A DNA stretch of 64,000 nt from Pseudomonas fragi (GCF_900105835.1 NZ_LT629783.1:4920501-4984500), one strand, 5' to 3'. Shown: positions 1-9,301, counted from the stretch's first letter. The notes: generated from the sequence alone by a model not told the origin. Program-made: numbers and translations.

Positions 1-342
1 CCGTTTGACGCCATGCGGGCGTGCCGCTTCGTAAATGTGGAAAATGCCGCTGATATTGGGGCCGAGGATCTCTTCGAACGGGCGCTCCACCGAGACGCCG
101 CCAAAGTGCAGGATGGCGTCTACGCCTTCAACCAACTGGTGGACGGCCTGTTTATCGGCAAGATCGCAGGTGAACACTTCTTCGCGGCTGTCAGCCGCCG
201 GGGCCATTGCGGCGATATCAGAGAGTCGCAGCACCCTGGCATAGGGCTTGAGGGTTTCGCGCAGCACCTTCCCCAGACCGCCAGCGGCACCGGTGAGAAG
301 AAGGCGATTGAAGGGGGTTTGGACAGTGTGAGTGGTTGTCAT
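1..342 (-). CDS. udh: Uronate dehydrogenase, N-terminal part (runs off the window)
   Basis: NAD-dependent enzyme that oxidises glucuronate and galacturonate to the aldarolactones, the first step of oxidative uronate catabolism; cytoplasmic. The 114 visible residues begin MTTTHTVQTPFNRLLLTGAA and carry the Rossmann motif TGAAGGLGK (about residues 17-25), then DLADKQAVHQLVEGVDAILHFGG and SVERPFEEILGPN, which closely resemble the Pseudomonas Udh proteins I know (about 275 residues). The ATG at 342 is preceded by AGGGAA at a normal distance. The 3' part lies outside the window. Its promoter region is nearly a copy of the one in front of the porin gene at 785-2080, so the two are probably co-regulated. 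An unrelated short-chain epimerase is the only reasonable alternative and is unlikely given the identity to Udh. Confidence 0.9.
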   Translation of the reverse strand, partial: MTTTHTVQTPFNRLLLTGAAGGLGKVLRETLKPYARVLRLSDIAAMAPAADSREEVFTCDLADKQAVHQLVEGVDAILHFGGVSVERPFEEILGPNISGIFHIYEAARPHGVKR

Positions 343-369
343 CAAAATTCCCTGTCGTTCTTGTTATTG

Positions 370-427
370 TCATCTGTTGTCGTATGACTTGGTCTGGATT
401 ATTCACAGTCATTGTGGTGGTTGTCAA
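370..427 (-). promoter_or_regulatory. udh promoter with FadR-type half-dyad
   Basis: Read on the minus strand, a perfect -35 box TTGACA (422-427) is followed after 18 bp by AATAAT (398-403). Just downstream lies TCATACGACAA (377-387), a degenerate version of the dyad TTGTnnnACAA found at the same place in the porin promoter. The -35 box, the AATAAT segment and the operator core all occur in the same order in both promoters. The dyad form fits GntR/FadR-subfamily repressors, such as those of uronate or aldarate catabolism; which regulator binds is inference. Confidence 0.65.
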
Positions 428-451
428 TGCGCAAGTTTGTGAAGCCAAAGC

Positions 452-752
452 CCCTCACCCTAGCCCTCTCCCGGAGGGAGAGGGGACTAAAGGCAAGAGC
501 AGGTCTGCGCAACGCCACCCATCAGCCCCCTCTCTTTGAGGGAGAGGGGACTAAAGGCAAGAGCAGGTCTGCGCAACGCCACCCATCAGCCCCCTCTCTC
601 TGAGGGAGAGGGGACTAAAGGCAAGAGCAGGTCTGCGCAACGCCACCCATTAGCCCCCTCTCTCTGAGGGAGAGGGGACTAAAGGCAAGAGCAGGTCTGT
701 GCAACGCCACCCATTAGCCCCCTCTCCCTTTGGGAGAGGGCTGGGGTGAGGG
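452..752. repeat. Tandem array of a 64-bp unit inside an inverted-repeat element
   Basis: Four near-identical copies of a 64-bp unit recur exactly in step (the AGGGGACTAA segment starts at 481, 545, 609 and 673). Each unit has a hairpin (CCCCTCTC, short loop, GAGAGGGG) and a constant 40-nt stretch. The array is bracketed by CCCTCACCCTAGCCCTCTCC on the left and its near reverse complement GAGAGGGCTGGGGTGAGGG on the right. A shorter single-unit relative lies at 51064-51170. The array sits immediately 3' of the porin gene and upstream of udh, and carries no credible gene. Confidence 0.9.
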
Positions 753-784
753 TCGCAAGCTCACCCCGATGGTGCAGGCATGCT

Positions 785-2080
785 TTACAGCAACGACAAC
801 GGATAGCTGATAAAAATGCGGTTTTCATCGAACTCGTGGGTGCTGTAGTCGCGGCGGATGCTCGCGTTGCGCCAGCGCACGTTGAGGTCCTTGAATGTAC
901 CCGCCTGTACGGTGTAGGCCAGTTCAGATTCGCGACCCCATTCCTTGCCGTCGGTGATGCTGCCGGTATGGATGTTATCGCCGCTGATATAGCGGTTCAT
1001 CATGGTCAGGCCGGGTACGCCGAGTACCGCGAAGTCGAGGTCGTGACGCACTTGCCATGAACGTTCCTTGGCCAGGTCGTAGCTGGAGTTGTAGCTGTCG
1101 TTGGCCAGGGTGCCGCCGCTGGTGCCGTTGACCTTGAACCAGCCATCGTCGCCACTGATTTTCTGCAGGCCCACATACAAGGTGTTGCCCTTGTATTTGG
1201 CCGACAGCAGGGCGTAGGCGGTTCTGTTGTCGAGGTCACCCGCCAGTTTGCTGCCGTCTTCCTTGCCCCAGAAATAACCGAGGTTGGCGCCCAGTGTCAC
1301 ATCGCCAACCGGCTGGCTGTGCAACACGTTTAAAAATTGCTGCTGATAGATGTCTTCGAGCTGGGCGTACCACAGGCCGACCTGGGTGCGTTTTTCATTG
1401 AAGCTGTAGTCACCGCCGGCAAAGTTGAAGCGGTCAGAGGTGAAGGCGCCTTTGCCGTTGAGCGACATGTCTTCCATGCTCGCATCGTTGCGCGGGCTGT
1501 TGGCGCGGAACTGGCCGCCATAGAGGTTCAGCCCGGCGATTTCTTTTGAAGTGATCTGGCCGCCGCGGAAGGTTTGTGGCAGGGAGCGGCCATCGTCCGA
1601 GCGCAGGATCGGCAGTACCGGCATCCACTCGCCGATTTTAAGTTCCGTATTGGAGATTTTGGCCTTGGCCGCAACCCCCAAACGACCAAAGTTATCGGCG
1701 GGCTCGCCGTCGCTGTGGGTCGGCAACAGTTGAGTGCCGGCCGTGCCCTTGCCACCGTCGAGTTTTTGCGAGTAAAGCCCCAGCACATCCACCCCGAAGC
1801 CCACCGTACCCTGGGTAAAGCCGGACTTGACGTCGAGAATGAAGTTTTGCGTCCACTCTTCGGCCTTGCTCTGCGGGTAGTCGGGGTTGGTGTAGTTGCG
1901 GTTGATATAGGCGTTGCGCAGGGTCAGCGTGGCTTTGGTGTCATCGACGAAACCTTCGGCCAGGCCCGTCAACGGCAAGGCCAGGCCCATGCTGCCAAGT
2001 CCGAGCAACATCAGCGAGCGGGTGCCTTGTGCGGTTTTTGAGCGTGTGAAAAGGGCGGGGGCGCAGGTAGGTGCGATCAT
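785..2080 (-). CDS. OprD-family outer-membrane porin, probably for uronate or aldarate uptake
   Basis: Predicted 431-residue substrate-specific outer-membrane channel of the OprD/Occ family. It has an N-terminal export signal (hydrophobic stretch about residues 22-40, LMLLGLGSMGLALPLTGLAEG), followed at the mature start by GFVDDTKATLTLRNAYINRN, typical of OprD porins. Later family-type segments include GNTLYVGLQKISGDDGW and MMNRYISGDNI, and the chain ends with an amphipathic final strand (IFISYPLSLL). The ATG at 2080 has CAGGAG eight bases upstream. The promoter matches that of udh, so the likely substrate is glucuronate, galacturonate or an aldarate; that assignment rests on regulation and neighbourhood, not on pore residues. 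Family call firm, substrate tentative. Confidence 0.88.
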   Translation of the reverse strand: MIAPTCAPALFTRSKTAQGTRSLMLLGLGSMGLALPLTGLAEGFVDDTKATLTLRNAYINRNYTNPDYPQSKAEEWTQNFILDVKSGFTQGTVGFGVDVLGLYSQKLDGGKGTAGTQLLPTHSDGEPADNFGRLGVAAKAKISNTELKIGEWMPVLPILRSDDGRSLPQTFRGGQITSKEIAGLNLYGGQFRANSPRNDASMEDMSLNGKGAFTSDRFNFAGGDYSFNEKRTQVGLWYAQLEDIYQQQFLNVLHSQPVGDVTLGANLGYFWGKEDGSKLAGDLDNRTAYALLSAKYKGNTLYVGLQKISGDDGWFKVNGTSGGTLANDSYNSSYDLAKERSWQVRHDLDFAVLGVPGLTMMNRYISGDNIHTGSITDGKEWGRESELAYTVQAGTFKDLNVRWRNASIRRDYSTHEFDENRIFISYPLSLL

Positions 2081-2110
2081 CCGTAGAGCTCCTGAATATT
2101 ATTATTTTTG

Positions 2111-2167
2111 TTATCTGTTGTCGTACAACTACGCAGATTATTTACAGAGTGTCTAGGGAGTTGTCAA
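2111..2167 (-). promoter_or_regulatory. Porin promoter with perfect TTGTnnnACAA operator
   Basis: On the minus strand, -35 TTGACA (2162-2167), 17-bp spacer, -10 TAAATA (2139-2144). The operator GTTGTCGTACAAC (2117-2129) is a perfect dyad (GTTGT-CGT-ACAAC) just downstream of the -10 box, where a bound repressor would block transcription. FadR-subfamily GntR regulators use dyads of this general form. The whole block is closely similar to 370-427 in front of udh. Confidence 0.7.
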
Positions 2168-2226
2168 TGCCAGCGGCTACACTGCGACCACTAGATTCCT
2201 ACACGCCTTACTGACATGGATTGCTC

Positions 2227-3309
2227 ATGAACGAAACAAGTCTGCAACGTAAAACCCTGCTCCTGTTGCTGGCCTTGGTCACCATCGCGTTTATCTGGAT
2301 CCTGTTGCCGTTTTATGGCGCGATTTTCTGGGCAGTGGCCCTGGGAATCCTGTTTGCACCCCTGCAACGCAAGCTGCTGCTCAAACTCAAGGGGCGGCGC
2401 AACCTGGCAACCTTTGCCACGCTGGGGGCCTGTACGGTGATTGCGATCATTCCGGTGATCATCACCACGACCTTGCTGGTGCAGGAAGTGGCAACGCTCT
2501 ACAAGGATGTTGAAAGCGGCAGAATCAACGTCGCCAGCTATGTCATGCAGTTCAAGGACATCCTGCCGGCCACCGCGCAGGACTGGCTTGACCGTTTCGG
2601 CATGGGCAATATTGACGGGCTGAGTGAGAAAGTATCCAAGGGCGCCCTCGAAGGCAGCCAGTTTTTTGCCACCCAGGTCTTCAGCTTCGGTCAGAGCACC
2701 TTTGATCTGGTGGTGAGCTTTTTCATCATGCTGTATCTGCTGTACTTCTTTATCCGTGACGGCCAGCAGATGGTGCGCACCATCCGCAACGCAGTACCGC
2801 TGGCCGAGCAGCAAAAACGCCTGTTGCAGCTCAAGTTGCGTCGTGTGGTGCGGGCCTCGGTCAAGGGCAACCTGGCGGTGGCCATTACCCAGGGGGCATT
2901 GGGCGGGGTGATTTTCTGGGTGCTGGGCATCCATAGCGCGCTGTTCTGGGCGGTGCTGATGATGTTCCTGTCGCTGCTACCCGCCGTCGGTGCCGGTATC
3001 GTCTGGGCGCCGGTGGCGGTTTACTTCGTGGTGACCGGCTCGGTCTGGCAGGGGGTGGTGCTGGCGCTGTACGGGGTGTTTGTGATCGGCATGGTGGACA
3101 ACGTGTTGCGCCCCATCCTGGTGGGCAAGGACACGAAAATGCCGGACTTCCTGATCCTGATCTCGACCCTGGGCGGCATGGCGATCTTCGGCCTCAATGG
3201 CTTTGTGATCGGGCCGTTGATCGCCGCCCTGTTCCTGTCCAGCTGGGGCTTGTTCAGCGGCACCCGCCGCAAGGTGCGGTTGCCGGCCGATATCCCGTCC
3301 GCTGATTAA
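2227..3309 (+). CDS. AI-2E family transporter (PerM/YdiK-like integral membrane protein)
   Basis: A 360-residue polytopic inner-membrane protein of the PerM/AI-2E exporter family (UPF0118). Members have been linked to export of small molecules or to ion/proton exchange, so the substrate is unknown. Paired hydrophobic segments lie at the N-terminus (about 10-50 and 65-90), one near residues 160-180 (STFDLVVSFFIMLYLLYFF), and a C-terminal cluster from about 215 to 345 with the family-type segment MVDNVLRPILVGKDTKMPDF. The ATG at 2227 is chosen; an in-frame TTG at 2221 is possible and neither has a strong ribosome-binding site. Its stop codon overlaps the stop of the convergent TonB receptor gene by 4 bp, so no terminator separates them. 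Confidence 0.85.
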   Translation: MNETSLQRKTLLLLLALVTIAFIWILLPFYGAIFWAVALGILFAPLQRKLLLKLKGRRNLATFATLGACTVIAIIPVIITTTLLVQEVATLYKDVESGRINVASYVMQFKDILPATAQDWLDRFGMGNIDGLSEKVSKGALEGSQFFATQVFSFGQSTFDLVVSFFIMLYLLYFFIRDGQQMVRTIRNAVPLAEQQKRLLQLKLRRVVRASVKGNLAVAITQGALGGVIFWVLGIHSALFWAVLMMFLSLLPAVGAGIVWAPVAVYFVVTGSVWQGVVLALYGVFVIGMVDNVLRPILVGKDTKMPDFLILISTLGGMAIFGLNGFVIGPLIAALFLSSWGLFSGTRRKVRLPADIPSAD

Positions 3310-5423
3310 CGGAAGCTGTAGGAAACCCCCACATAGGCGCCCCGGCCTTCACCCGGGGTGGAGCGCGCGGCGTCCAGGCCCTTGTCGTCATACCCCGGCG
3401 TGACCGTGGCGGCATAGCGCTCGCCGCTCAGGTTGCGCAGGTCGAGCCAGGCTTGCCAGTCCTGTTTGGGCGCGTTGTAGCCCAGGGTTGCCCCCCACAA
3501 CATGTAGGACGACGTGTAATACGAGTTGGCGTAGTCCACCGCCATGCGTGAGGCAACCTGCGTGTTCACCCCGGCATAGAAGCCCTGCGGGTGGTCATAG
3601 CGCACTTCGGCCTGGTAGTAGTGCTGCGGGATGCCCGGCAGCTTGTTGTCGCCAAAGCGCTCGTCGTCACGGTAATGGAAGTCGCTGAAGGTGTAGGCCT
3701 GGCGCAGGGACACCTTGCCCACTGCTGGTTTTTCCCACAACAGGCTGTTGAGACCGGCTTCGATGCCTTGGTGCACGGTAGGGCTGGCGTTGGACTCACC
3801 GACAATCGGACTCTGGGTGAGAGTGGCGGCCTGGGTTTCGACGCTCAGCAGTTCATGGCGCACGGCCGAGTAATACCAGGCCAGATCCCATTGCCCGAAC
3901 CACGCATCACCCCGGGTGCCCAGTTCAAGGGTGGTAGCGGTTTGATTGTCTAGCGCTACCGGGGTGCTCTGGCGGCCGGTGGCCGGGCCACTGTTGACCG
4001 GGAAAGTGAACGGCGAGCCCCAGATCATCGACCACGGGTGCGGCGGCTCGACCGAGCGGCTCAGGTTGCCGTATACCTGCAAGTGCGGGTTGAACTCGTA
4101 ACGCAGGCCAAGGCGTGGCGCGTAGTCCCAGTCATGCTGGCTGACCTTGCCGCCGCTCTCGGGGTAACTCACGTCGCTCTCGCGGCGGGTGTAGATCAGC
4201 GCCATGCCGGTGGTCAGCCACAGGTCGGGGATCAGCTCCAGGTCATTGCTGGCGTGCAGCACGGTATCGGAACCTTGGTAACTGAAGTCGCGAATTTTGG
4301 TGCCGGGGGCATAACCTGCGGTATTGCCTACGGGTATACGTACATATTCCGAAGCCCCACTGTTGGGCAAATGCTTGGTGTTGCGCAGGCCCACGGTGGT
4401 CTTGCTTTCAAGGCCGAACAGGGTGTCGCGGCGCTTGTAGTTGAGCGTACCGCTGACGTCGGTGTAGGCAACTTTCAGACGGTTTGGGCCTTCACGCAGA
4501 TCCATCGGGTAGTCGTGATAGACCAGCCCGGCTTCCAGTTGTGAGTCGTCGTCCAGATATATCGTGGTCTTGTTGCCCAGCCAGGTGCTGCCGGGCTGCG
4601 GGCGGGTGTAGTCGCCTGCCACATAGGCCGGGTTGGCGGCGCGGGGGTGATGCTGGATGTTGGCCTTGGTCACGCGACCGGCCAGCTCGTTATCGGTTTC
4701 GCGATAGCGCAGGTAGAAGCGGGTTTCCAGTTGCGGGCTGAAGCGATAGCCGATATTGGCCGCGATACCCTTGCTGCTGCCAGCAGTGTGATGCTGGTAG
4801 CCATCGGTGTCGGAGTCGGTCAGGGCGACGTAGTAGTCCAGATCACCCAGGACTTGCCCGGAACTGATCTGGCGTTTTTGATAGCCATAGCTGCCCGTTT
4901 CGTAGCGCACCTGCAATGGCGCCGCGTCGTAGCCGGTGTGGGTGACGTAGTTGATCGAGCCCCCCAGGGCCAGCGAGCCGGTGTCAAAGCCATTGGCGCC
5001 GCGCAGCACTTCGGCGCGGCTCAACCATAGCGGCTCGAACAGTTCGTAGGGCGTACCGCCGGGGCCGGTCAGGGGGAGGCCGTCGAACATGACATACAGG
5101 CCTGAACCATGGGCGCTGGGGGCGCGGTTGATGCCCGAACCGCGCACCGAGACCTTGGCCCCGTCATTGCCCGCCGATTGCGCGTAGACCCCCGGCTGGT
5201 AGGCCAGAACATCGGCATTGCTGGCAGTGCGGCCATTTTCGACCCGGGTCATGTCGATCAGGTTGCTGGCGCCGGGCACTTCATTGAGCGCGTTTTGGGC
5301 GGCTTGCAGTTCGCTGCTTTCTTCGCTGCGTACCTGTACTTCGCCCAGTTCCAGGGGATTGCCGTGGGCCGGGGCGGCGCAGATCAGCGCCAAGGGTAGA
5401 AGCGAAGAAAGGGTGGGACGCAT
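3306..5423 (-). CDS. TonB-dependent outer-membrane receptor
   Basis: A 705-residue outer-membrane transporter energised by TonB. A signal peptide of about 21 residues (MRPTLSSLLPLALICAAPAHG) is followed by a TonB-box-like ELGEVQVRS, a plug domain (about 40-165: SNADVLAYQPGVYAQSAG, KVSVRGSGINR, LYVMFDGLPL, RAEVLRGANG, LGGSINYVTHTG) and a 22-stranded-barrel region ending in GVSYSFR. No N-terminal signalling domain for a sigma/anti-sigma pair is present. The ligand cannot be read from the sequence; it is most likely a ferric chelate. The promoter region holds only a weak Fur-like segment (GCGAGCGATTCTCG around 5483-5496). No siderophore or permease genes lie beside it; it overlaps the 3' end of the AI-2E gene. 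Confidence 0.9.
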   Translation of the reverse strand: MRPTLSSLLPLALICAAPAHGNPLELGEVQVRSEESSELQAAQNALNEVPGASNLIDMTRVENGRTASNADVLAYQPGVYAQSAGNDGAKVSVRGSGINRAPSAHGSGLYVMFDGLPLTGPGGTPYELFEPLWLSRAEVLRGANGFDTGSLALGGSINYVTHTGYDAAPLQVRYETGSYGYQKRQISSGQVLGDLDYYVALTDSDTDGYQHHTAGSSKGIAANIGYRFSPQLETRFYLRYRETDNELAGRVTKANIQHHPRAANPAYVAGDYTRPQPGSTWLGNKTTIYLDDDSQLEAGLVYHDYPMDLREGPNRLKVAYTDVSGTLNYKRRDTLFGLESKTTVGLRNTKHLPNSGASEYVRIPVGNTAGYAPGTKIRDFSYQGSDTVLHASNDLELIPDLWLTTGMALIYTRRESDVSYPESGGKVSQHDWDYAPRLGLRYEFNPHLQVYGNLSRSVEPPHPWSMIWGSPFTFPVNSGPATGRQSTPVALDNQTATTLELGTRGDAWFGQWDLAWYYSAVRHELLSVETQAATLTQSPIVGESNASPTVHQGIEAGLNSLLWEKPAVGKVSLRQAYTFSDFHYRDDERFGDNKLPGIPQHYYQAEVRYDHPQGFYAGVNTQVASRMAVDYANSYYTSSYMLWGATLGYNAPKQDWQAWLDLRNLSGERYAATVTPGYDDKGLDAARSTPGEGRGAYVGVSYSFR

Positions 5424-5604
5424 TGGTTAACTGTTCCAGATCGATAGGCGGGCGGCGCGCCAGCCTATACAAGCCGAGAATCGCTCGCAACTGTTACGGG
5501 CTGCATTCCAGGTGTGGGAGAGGGTTTGCTTGATATCGCATGATTAACCGATACGTTGAGTACATATCCGGCATTTGTGTCTAACTGGGACTATGGTTTC
5601 GACC
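5424..5604. other. Upstream region of the TonB receptor gene
   Basis: Non-coding. A possible weak promoter for the receptor reads on the minus strand as TTGCGA, about 15 bp, TATAGG, followed by the receptor start near 5423. No strong Fur box is seen. The short frames on both strands lack ribosome-binding sites and recognisable protein features. Confidence 0.4.
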
Positions 5605-5880
5605 TTACGTCGAGTCCCTTTTGGAAGGACCCAAAAGGAACCAAAAGGTCCTCGCCCCATCGTACGGCCTTCGCTGCGCTCAGGTTCCCTCGCTCCGGTT
5701 CTGCTCCGTGGGCACGCCGCCACGGGCCATCCATGGCCCATCGCGGCTCTCCCGGCATCCATGCCGGTCGACCCACTCCACAGAACCTCCTCTCGGCCTC
5801 CCGGGAGGGCTGGTAGATCAAAAGCACTGCACCCCGAGGCGGCCGACCGGCCGGCCTGTTTGGCGGCGGGATCTGCAACC
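5605..5880. repeat. Dispersed Pseudomonas intergenic repeat
   Basis: Non-coding stretch containing GGACCCAAAAGGAACCAAAA, GCTCAGGTTCCCTCGCTCCG, CATCCATGGCCCATCG and CATCCATGCCGGTCGACCCA. I recognise this as a repeat present in many pseudomonad genomes and often mis-annotated as short hypothetical proteins. Short frames are open on both strands but overlap each other and lack ribosome-binding sites. It runs straight into a REP doublet. Confidence 0.6.
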
Positions 5881-5893
5881 GGCATATTTCCAC

Positions 5894-5981
5894 TGTGGGA
5901 GCCGGGCTTGCCCGCGATGCAGGCACCTCGTTCTATCTGGAGGAACAAAGTGCTGCCATCGCGGGCAAGCCCGCTCCCACA
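5894..5981. repeat. REP doublet
   Basis: Two facing REP hairpins: TGTGGGAGCCGGGCTTGCCC on the left and GGGCAAGCCCGCTCCCACA on the right, 88 bp end to end. This copy uses the GCCCGCGAT variant rather than GCTCGCGAT. Confidence 0.9.
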
Positions 5982-6114
5982 ACGGATTGGTGTTGTTTAA
6001 AAGTTTTGCTTTTGCTGCTGCCACGCGATTAATCAAGCGACGCGAATGCTGGATATGTACGCTGTGGGTCAGTTGTTTTGCGACGTTTACTTACCGTAAC
6101 ACCGTGTCGCCTGC

Positions 6115-6138
6115 ATCGCGGGCAAGCCCGCTCCCACA
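6115..6138. repeat. Solo REP sequence
   Basis: A single REP unit (GGGCAAGCCCGCTCCCACA core) without a facing partner, about 130 bp from the doublet at 5894-5981 and just downstream of the nuo operon terminator. Confidence 0.8.
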
Positions 6139-6197
6139 GGTTTAGCGTCGCACAGAAATCCTGACTATTTACTGCTCTAACATGATTTGTGGTGCAA

Positions 6198-6234
6198 CAA
6201 AAAACCCCGCAAAGGCCAGGCCTCCACGGGGTTT
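6198..6234 (-). terminator. Rho-independent terminator of the nuo operon
   Basis: On the minus strand, AAACCCCG, a loop of about 17 nt, then CGGGGTTTTTT. It lies about 20 bp after the nuoN stop codon. Confidence 0.85.
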
Positions 6235-6253
6235 CGGGTACAGCCGCTAACGC

Positions 6254-7723
6254 TTAGCCAATCAGCCCCAGCGTTGCCTGTTGCACCAGTTGCAGCATCG
6301 GCTGCGGGTATACACCCAGGAAGAACACCAGTACCGAGACCGCCAGCAGCATCACGCCACCCGCTTTCTGTTCCCAGTTCAGCGGCGCATCGTGGCGATG
6401 CAGCTTCGGCTCGACCAGGTACAGGGTCACCATCACACGCAGGTAGTAGAACACGCCAATGGCGCTACCCAGGATCAGGGAGCCCACCAGCCACCATTGG
6501 TGAGCTTCAACGCCCGTGGCGATGATGTAGAACTTGCCGATAAAGCCGGCCGTCAGCGGGATGCCCGCCAGCGACAGCATCATCACGGTCATCACCGCAG
6601 TCAGGTACGGACGACGCCAGAACAGGCCGCGGTACTCGTACAGTGCGTCAGCGTCACGGCCCTTGTATGGCGAGGACATCAACGTGATCACACCGAAGGC
6701 ACCCAGGCTGGTCAGCACATAGGTGATCAGGTACACGCCGATGGCTTCCATGGCCATGCCCTTGCTCGCCACCAGGGCGATCAGCAGGTAGCCGAAGTGG
6801 GCGATGGACGAGTAACCCAGCAGACGCTTGAGGTTGTTCTGGGTCAGTGCCAGCAAGTTACCGAACAGGATCGAGGCAATCGCGATCACGGTCAGTACAT
6901 CGCTCATCACACCGGTAGTTGCCGACGGGGTGATCTGGAACAGACGCACCATCACCGCAAACACGGCCACTTTCGACGCGGTAGCCAGGAACGCGGCCAC
7001 CGGCGCCGGGGCACCTTCGTACACGTCTGGGGTCCAGAGGTGGAAGGGCACCAGCGACAGTTTAAAGGCCAGGCCCACCAGCATCATGCCCAGGCCCAGC
7101 TGGGCAATGGCGCTAGGTGCGCCAGTAGCCGCCAGGGCGTGACCGATACCGCTGAAGCTCAGGCTGCCGGCTTCGGCGTACAGCAAGGCCATACCGAACA
7201 ACAGGAACGCAGAACCGGCAGCCGACAGCACCATGTACTTGATGCCGGCTTCCAGCGAACGCTTGTTGAAGAAGGCATAGGCCACCAGGCCGTAGACCGG
7301 TACCGAAAGCAGCTCCAGACCGATAAACAAACCGGCCAGGTGTTGCGCGCTGACCAGTACGATACCGCCGGTCGCAGCCAGCAGCATCAGCAGGTACAGC
7401 TCTTCACGGTTGCCCGGGTAGCCCGTGCCACCTTCACCCAGGTAGGCGTGAGCCAAGGTGACGCACGCCAGGGTCGCGACCAGGATCAGGCCGATATACA
7501 GATAGGCAAAGTTGTCCATCATCAACAGCGGGGTGACAGCCAGTGGAACAACTTTCAACGCCGGGAAGATCGACAACAGGGCCAGGTTAAGACCTGCCAC
7601 CGAAAGCAGGAAGGTCTGTGAATGGTTGCGGCGCCACGCGATTGCCAGCATCACCACAACAACGGTGAGGCTGGTAATCAGCAGTGGAGCAAGCGCGATA
7701 AAGTGTTGGATCGTGAATTCCAT
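6254..7723 (-). CDS. nuoN: NADH-quinone oxidoreductase subunit N
   Basis: Membrane-arm subunit of complex I; one of three antiporter-like proton-pumping subunits, in the inner membrane. The 489-residue protein starts [20 protein letters not shown] and is made of about 14 hydrophobic segments. The segment [20 protein letters not shown] carries the conserved family lysine/proline region, and [12 protein letters not shown] a second conserved lysine. The frame is open further upstream, but the ATG at 7723 gives the usual length and leaves a 7-bp gap after nuoM. Last gene of the nuo operon, followed by a terminator. Confidence 0.95.
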   Translation of the reverse strand: MEFTIQHFIALAPLLITSLTVVVVMLAIAWRRNHSQTFLLSVAGLNLALLSIFPALKVVPLAVTPLLMMDNFAYLYIGLILVATLACVTLAHAYLGEGGTGYPGNREELYLLMLLAATGGIVLVSAQHLAGLFIGLELLSVPVYGLVAYAFFNKRSLEAGIKYMVLSAAGSAFLLFGMALLYAEAGSLSFSGIGHALAATGAPSAIAQLGLGMMLVGLAFKLSLVPFHLWTPDVYEGAPAPVAAFLATASKVAVFAVMVRLFQITPSATTGVMSDVLTVIAIASILFGNLLALTQNNLKRLLGYSSIAHFGYLLIALVASKGMAMEAIGVYLITYVLTSLGAFGVITLMSSPYKGRDADALYEYRGLFWRRPYLTAVMTVMMLSLAGIPLTAGFIGKFYIIATGVEAHQWWLVGSLILGSAIGVFYYLRVMVTLYLVEPKLHRHDAPLNWEQKAGGVMLLAVSVLVFFLGVYPQPMLQLVQQATLGLIG

Positions 7724-7730
7724 AGCGCTC

Positions 7731-9263
7731 TTACCGGGCCGAAGCGAGTTGAGTGAAGGCGGTGCCGAGCCATTGCTGCACGCCATGCATGGTCGCAGCG
7801 GAGGTATCGAGGAACGGTTGCGGGTACACGCCGATAAACACCAGCAGTACCGCCAGACCGAGCACCATGATCAGTTCACGTGCATCCATGCCGGCCAGTA
7901 CCGCGTCGGACTTGGACGGGCCGAAGTAGGCACGGTGAATCATGATCAGCGAGTAGACCGAACCAAACACCAGACCGGTTGTGGCAATCGCCGTGATCCA
8001 GGGGAAGCTGGCGAACGAGCCAATCAGGATCAGGAATTCGCCGACAAAGTTGCCGGTGCCCGGCAAGCCCAGCGACGCTGCCGCGAAGAACAGGCTGATG
8101 GCCGGCAGGTAGGCGATCTTCGACCACAAGCCACCCATCTCACGCATGTCACGGGTATGCAGGCGCTCGTACAGTTGGCCGCTGAGGATAAACAGCGCGG
8201 CGGCCGAAACACCGTGGGCCAGCATCTGGATAACGGCGCCTTGCAGGGCCAGTTGGCTGCCGGAATAGATACCGATCAGCACGAAGCCCATATGGGAAAC
8301 GCTGGAGAACGCGATCAGACGCTTGATATCGGTTTGTGCGAAAGCCAGGAAAGCACCGTAGAAAATCCCGATCAGACCCAGGGTCATGGCGATCGGCGCA
8401 AACTCGGCCGAGGCATTCGGGAACAGCGGCAAGGCAAAACGCAGCAGACCATACGCAGCGGTCTTCAACAGGATACCGGCCAGGTCAACAGAACCCGCAG
8501 TCGGTGCCTGGGCGTGAGCGTCCGGCAGCCAGGAGTGGAACGGTACGACCGGCAGCTTCACGGCGAAGGCAATGAAGAAGCCCAGCATCAGGATGTACTC
8601 AGTAGTGAGCGACATCTTGGTTTTCAGCAACTCGGCGTAGCTGAAGGTAATCACGCCGGTGTTGTTGAAGTTGACCAGCACCAGACCCAGGATCGCCACC
8701 AGCATGATCAGGCCGGAAGCCTGAGTGAAGATGAAGAACTTGGTCGCGGCGTAGATACGGGTTTTCTTGCCGTCCGACGAGCTATGACCCCAGAGCGCGA
8801 TGAGGAAGTACATCGGCACCAGCATCATTTCCCAGAAGAAGAAGAACATGAACAGGTCGATGGCGAGGAACACGCCAACCACACCGCCCAGGATCCACAT
8901 CAGGTTCAGGTGGAAGAAGCCCACGTGACGCTGGATTTCTTTCCAGGAACACAGCACCGACAGCACACCGAGCAAGCCGGTGAGCAGGATCATCAGCAGC
9001 GACAGGCCGTCCAGCGCCAGGTGCACGCTGATACCGAAGCGGGCGATCCAGGTGTGCTGGAACTCAAGGGCCCAGGTCGGATCGGCGCCAGGTGCCGGTG
9101 CAAACGAGTAGTTCCCCTGGGACCACAGCCATAGGCCGAGGGCAAGCTCAAGGGACATGGTCAGCAATGCAATCCAGCGGGGCAGGGTGGAGCCGAAACG
9201 CTCACCCAGCCAGCACAGGAGGCCGCCGATAAAGGGGATCAGGATTAGCCAAGGCAGAATCAT
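7731..9263 (-). CDS. nuoM: NADH-quinone oxidoreductase subunit M
   Basis: Second antiporter-like proton-pumping subunit of complex I (510 residues, about 14 transmembrane segments, inner membrane). Family markers are the glutamate-bearing segment [19 protein letters not shown] near residue 140 and the lysine/proline segment [19 protein letters not shown] near residue 230. The ATG at 9263 is preceded by AAGGAA. It sits between nuoL (38-bp gap) and nuoN (7-bp gap) in the standard order. Confidence 0.95.
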   Translation of the reverse strand: MILPWLILIPFIGGLLCWLGERFGSTLPRWIALLTMSLELALGLWLWSQGNYSFAPAPGADPTWALEFQHTWIARFGISVHLALDGLSLLMILLTGLLGVLSVLCSWKEIQRHVGFFHLNLMWILGGVVGVFLAIDLFMFFFFWEMMLVPMYFLIALWGHSSSDGKKTRIYAATKFFIFTQASGLIMLVAILGLVLVNFNNTGVITFSYAELLKTKMSLTTEYILMLGFFIAFAVKLPVVPFHSWLPDAHAQAPTAGSVDLAGILLKTAAYGLLRFALPLFPNASAEFAPIAMTLGLIGIFYGAFLAFAQTDIKRLIAFSSVSHMGFVLIGIYSGSQLALQGAVIQMLAHGVSAAALFILSGQLYERLHTRDMREMGGLWSKIAYLPAISLFFAAASLGLPGTGNFVGEFLILIGSFASFPWITAIATTGLVFGSVYSLIMIHRAYFGPSKSDAVLAGMDARELIMVLGLAVLLVFIGVYPQPFLDTSAATMHGVQQWLGTAFTQLASAR

Positions 9264-9301
9264 GACGGGCTCAATTCCTTTCGCAAAGTCGAAGGTTCAT
9301 A

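Noticed and set aside
336..603. Short overlapping open frames across the tandem array
   Set aside because: They repeat the same peptide (EGEGTKGKSRSAQRHPSAP) because the DNA repeats, and lack ribosome-binding sites.
452..752. Possible CRISPR array
   Set aside because: The 'spacers' are identical in every unit, the unit is fully repeated, and no cas genes are present.
5544..6145. Several overlapping hypothetical proteins in the repeat region
   Set aside because: They lie on both strands across known repeat-type DNA, overlap each other and have no start signals.
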